Assembly (NCBI GenBank): GCA_009774655.1
Contig: VSOD01000087.1
Location: 1 to 12,709 of the forward strand
DNA from: Lachnospiraceae bacterium
GTDB lineage: Bacteria; Bacillota_A; Clostridia; Lachnospirales; Lachnospiraceae
DNA length: 12,709 nt
Direction of reading: 5' to 3'
The translations under genes were made by a program, and so were the position numbers. Under the pieces are notes generated by a model. It searched no databases. It was given only the letters and a program-made list of their open reading frames with translations, and was not told the DNA's origin. Positions 12,478 through 12,709 of this stretch are shown here, in pieces. Position 1 is the stretch's first letter; each line of letters opens with the position of its first letter.

Positions 12478-12709
12478 TTAAGGCGCCGCGGCAGGCGCAA
12501 TCGAAATATGGCCTTTCACATTCCCCAAACTGTCGTCCGGGGCCTGAAGATATAGTTTATAGGTGCCGGACTTTGCCGGAGGCTCAACGGTAAAATCTGC
12601 GGTGCATTTCAGCGGCTCGCCCGGCTGCCGCAGGATGCTTGCGGCCCAGTAGTATACCATTTCTTTCTGCCGTTTTTTTGGCGCATCCTTTGCGAAAAAC
12701 ACCCGTTTC
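12478..12709 (-). CDS. C-terminal end of an unidentified protein (5' truncated by window)
   Basis: The frame runs off the right edge on the - strand, so only the last 76 or so residues are seen. They look like a beta-rich, possibly immunoglobulin-like domain: VYYWAASILRQPGEPLKCTA, then DFTVEPPAKSGTYKLYLQAP, ending GNVKGHISIAPAAAP. The P-x-x-x-G-T-Y-K-L-Y-L-x-x-P-D pattern recalls the C-terminal sandwich of DUF4832-type carbohydrate-related proteins, but the match is weak and I do not assign a function. It converges on ispF, with only 17 bp between the stops and no clear terminator. The short gap contains the direct repeat GGCCTGAGG twice (near 12455 and 12466). Confidence 0.6.
   Translation of the reverse strand, partial: KRVFFAKDAPKKRQKEMVYYWAASILRQPGEPLKCTADFTVEPPAKSGTYKLYLQAPDDSLGNVKGHISIAPAAAP

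Overview
The window looks like chromosomal DNA of a Gram-positive anaerobe of the Clostridia, most likely the Lachnospiraceae. This is an inference from gene families, strong Shine-Dalgarno sites, sigma-A-type promoters and a moderate GC content; no rRNA or other taxonomic marker is present. Most of it is ordinary housekeeping and transport sequence. I found no CRISPR array, tRNA, rRNA, intact mobile element, or recognisable defence or biosynthetic system. The less ordinary parts are regulatory structures and repeats between genes, a degraded AT-rich island, and an unusual C-terminal tail on IspF.

Left part (1-1610): the 3' end of a hybrid histidine kinase or HPt protein on the + strand converges on purC (purine synthesis) on the - strand. 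A long imperfect hairpin lies between them and is a likely bidirectional terminator. purC has a clear promoter (TTTACA-N17-TATAAT on the - strand).

Middle part (about 1610-6270): a visibly AT-richer accessory island. It holds the front end of an ECF sigma factor, a frameshifted scrap of a second gene and an orphan ribosome site with a two-codon ORF. These are followed by a 15-bp perfect terminator hairpin inside the leader of a complete ABC exporter half-transporter (2352-4055). An upstream leader segment can compete for the terminator's right arm, so transcriptional attenuation is plausible. Convergent to the exporter is a GntR(YtrA-type)-ABC ATPase-ABC-2 permease operon on the - strand. Its promoter carries an 18-bp operator-like inverted repeat over the -10 box.

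Right part (about 6270-12709): GC-richer housekeeping DNA. A MATE efflux gene (- strand) has its own promoter and terminator and is divergent from a lipoprotein of unknown function. Then, all on the + strand, come an ECF transporter S component, coaX, coaBC and ispF. The first three fit one pathway: uptake of pantothenate, its phosphorylation, then conversion of phosphopantothenate to 4'-phosphopantetheine. The pantothenate specificity of the S component is inferred from its neighbours. Two arrays of related 15-16-bp degenerate AT-rich tandem repeats sit directly before and after coaX. ispF (isoprenoid MEP pathway) starts 7 nt after coaBC and ends in an unusual cysteine-rich tail. The window closes with the C-terminal end of a convergent unknown protein.
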